Below, piece by piece: positions 13,353 through 13,715 of a stretch of 13,715 nt of DNA. Below the pieces are notes generated by a model. It was not told the origin of the DNA. It searched no databases and saw nothing but the letters and a program-made list of their open reading frames with translations. The DNA lies in NCBI GenBank assembly GCA_043738565.1, contig JAYUGA010000155.1:1-13715 (forward strand), read 5' to 3'. The position numbers were made by a program, and so were the translations under genes. Source of the DNA: Stagnihabitans sp043738565. GTDB lineage: Bacteria > Pseudomonadota > Alphaproteobacteria > Rhodobacterales > Rhodobacteraceae. The number at the start of each line of letters is the position of its first letter. Position 1 is the stretch's first letter.

Positions 13353-13381
13353 TTGCGACCTTCGGTGAGGCGGCCTAAATA
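13353..13381 (+). promoter_or_regulatory. Putative rRNA operon promoter
   Basis: TTGCGA (-35, 13353-13358) and TAAATA (-10, 13376-13381) are 17 bases apart. An A/T-rich stretch upstream (ATTTTTCC at 13343-13350 and AAGAAAAC before it) could be an UP element. The sequence after the -10 is G/C-rich (CCGCCTCACCG), the kind of discriminator seen in stringently controlled rRNA promoters. Transcription would begin near 13388. Downstream are a boxA motif and structured leader, which is what decides the call. Confidence 0.65.
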
Positions 13382-13395
13382 CCGCCTCACCGAAG
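13360..13395. repeat. Perfect 14-bp inverted repeat around the -10 box
   Basis: CTTCGGTGAGGCGG (13360-13373) and CCGCCTCACCGAAG (13382-13395) are exact inverse copies. The eight-base centre (13374-13381) contains the -10 hexamer. The left arm covers most of the promoter spacer and the right arm covers the discriminator and predicted start site, so most of the hairpin would not be in the transcript made from this promoter. Confidence 0.7.
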
Positions 13396-13518
13396 CGGAA
13401 GGGATGCGGAAACGCGGAACGGACGGAACGGGGCGGCGCTGGAACGCGGCGAACGAATATCTGGATATGCGACGGCAGATACGCCCGAAGATGGGGTGTG
13501 TCGTCTGTTTTGTGTCCG

Positions 13519-13530
13519 CGCTCTTTGAAA
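13519..13530 (+). promoter_or_regulatory. boxA antitermination motif in the rRNA leader
   Basis: GCTCTTT at 13520-13526, followed by GAAA, is identical in its core to the boxA of bacterial rRNA leaders (TGCTCTTTAACA in E. coli). boxA RNA is bound by NusB-NusE to prevent premature Rho termination in untranslated rRNA. It lies about 130 bases after the predicted start site. Confidence 0.65.
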
Positions 13531-13548
13531 CTGTTGTTTGTATGAAGA

Positions 13549-13595
13549 GATATGTGGGCGGTTTGGGCGCATCGGCGTCAAAACCAACACATATC
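13549..13595 (+). other. Leader RNA hairpin
   Basis: GATATGTG (13549-13556) pairs with CACATATC (13588-13595). Inside, GGTTT (13560-13564) pairs with AAACC (13581-13585), leaving a G/C-containing apical part. It lies just after boxA, in the place where rRNA leaders carry folded elements used in maturation or antitermination. Confidence 0.55.
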
Positions 13596-13715
13596 GGCCA
13601 GGTAGGGAGTTTGCCGCGAGGTGGATGACCGATGATCCTGGTGAAAGCTTCACGGTTTGTGGGTTCTGGTTACTTCGGTAACTTGAGCACATGAATTGTT
13701 AAGACCTTCGCTTCG

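Larger units (their letters stand above)
13388..13715 (+). ncRNA. Probable 5' leader of an rRNA operon (16S rRNA expected beyond the window)
   Basis: No convincing protein gene is present in 13242-13715. The stretch has a strong candidate promoter, a boxA, and several hairpins. These are GATATGTG/CACATATC (13549-13556 with 13588-13595, extended by GGTTT/AAACC), GTGAA/TTCAC (13641-13653), and GTTAC-TTCG-GTAAC (13669-13682), the last with a stable UUCG tetraloop. GGAACG occurs three times near the start (13416, 13425, 13441). This arrangement matches a Rhodobacteraceae pre-16S leader as I recall it. The 16S gene itself is not reached, so the call rests on the leader signals alone. Confidence 0.65.

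Noticed and set aside
13248..13628. 126-codon open frame in the rRNA leader region
   Set aside because: It has no ribosome site or family pattern and runs across the promoter, boxA and hairpins of the putative rRNA leader.
13387..13692. 101-codon minus-strand open frame in the same region
   Set aside because: It has no recognisable protein pattern and its sequence is explained by the structured leader.
1..13715. CRISPR array, insertion sequence, prophage, integrase site or tRNA gene
   Set aside because: No regularly spaced repeats of array type, no transposase or integrase frame, no terminal repeats flanking a gene, and no tRNA cloverleaf were seen on either strand by eye.

Overview
This is a GC-rich chromosomal segment that reads like a member of the Rhodobacteraceae (Alphaproteobacteria). 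The evidence is a proB-proA-chpT neighbourhood, a ChpT phosphotransferase of the CckA-ChpT-CtrA relay, an OlsBA ornithine-lipid pair, a COX15-type heme A synthase, a bactofilin, and strong third-position G/C bias. Almost everything is housekeeping or core metabolism. I see no phage, transposase, CRISPR array, toxin module or defence island.

Layout. (1) 1-2003: 3' part of proB, then complete proA (proline synthesis). (2) 1993-2786: chpT on the minus strand, tail-to-tail with proA by 11 bp, and a 57-residue DUF3553 gene diverging from it with only 23 bp between start codons. (3) 2929-4550: olsB-olsA, overlapping by 4 bp, make ornithine lipids. (4) 4551-4698: a short convergent gap with an 11-bp tandem repeat and a strong hairpin. 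(5) 4699-5331 (minus): a divergent ThiE-like protein. (6) 5444-6205: trmJ, a tRNA 2'-O-methyltransferase. (7) 6407-9051: ctaA (heme A synthase) overlapping by 4 bp an M32 metallocarboxypeptidase. (8) 9165-10393 (minus): bactofilin followed by an enoyl-CoA-hydratase-like protein that lacks both usual catalytic glutamates. (9) 10569-13241: an agmatinase-type ureohydrolase followed by a YtcJ-type amidohydrolase, probably co-transcribed. (10) 13242-13715: no protein gene; it holds what looks like an rRNA operon promoter, a boxA antitermination motif and leader hairpins, with the window ending before the expected 16S rRNA.

The most interesting non-coding signal is a small dispersed repeat present four times: a G/C-rich hairpin followed by a conserved block beginning GGATATTT. 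It falls into two sequence subtypes. Two copies lie inside gene pairs that should be co-transcribed, one supplies the agmatinase stop codon, and one overlaps the proA start. The second notable signal is a perfect 14-bp inverted repeat wrapped around the -10 box of the putative rRNA promoter.

All functional calls are from protein motifs read by eye. No database search was run.
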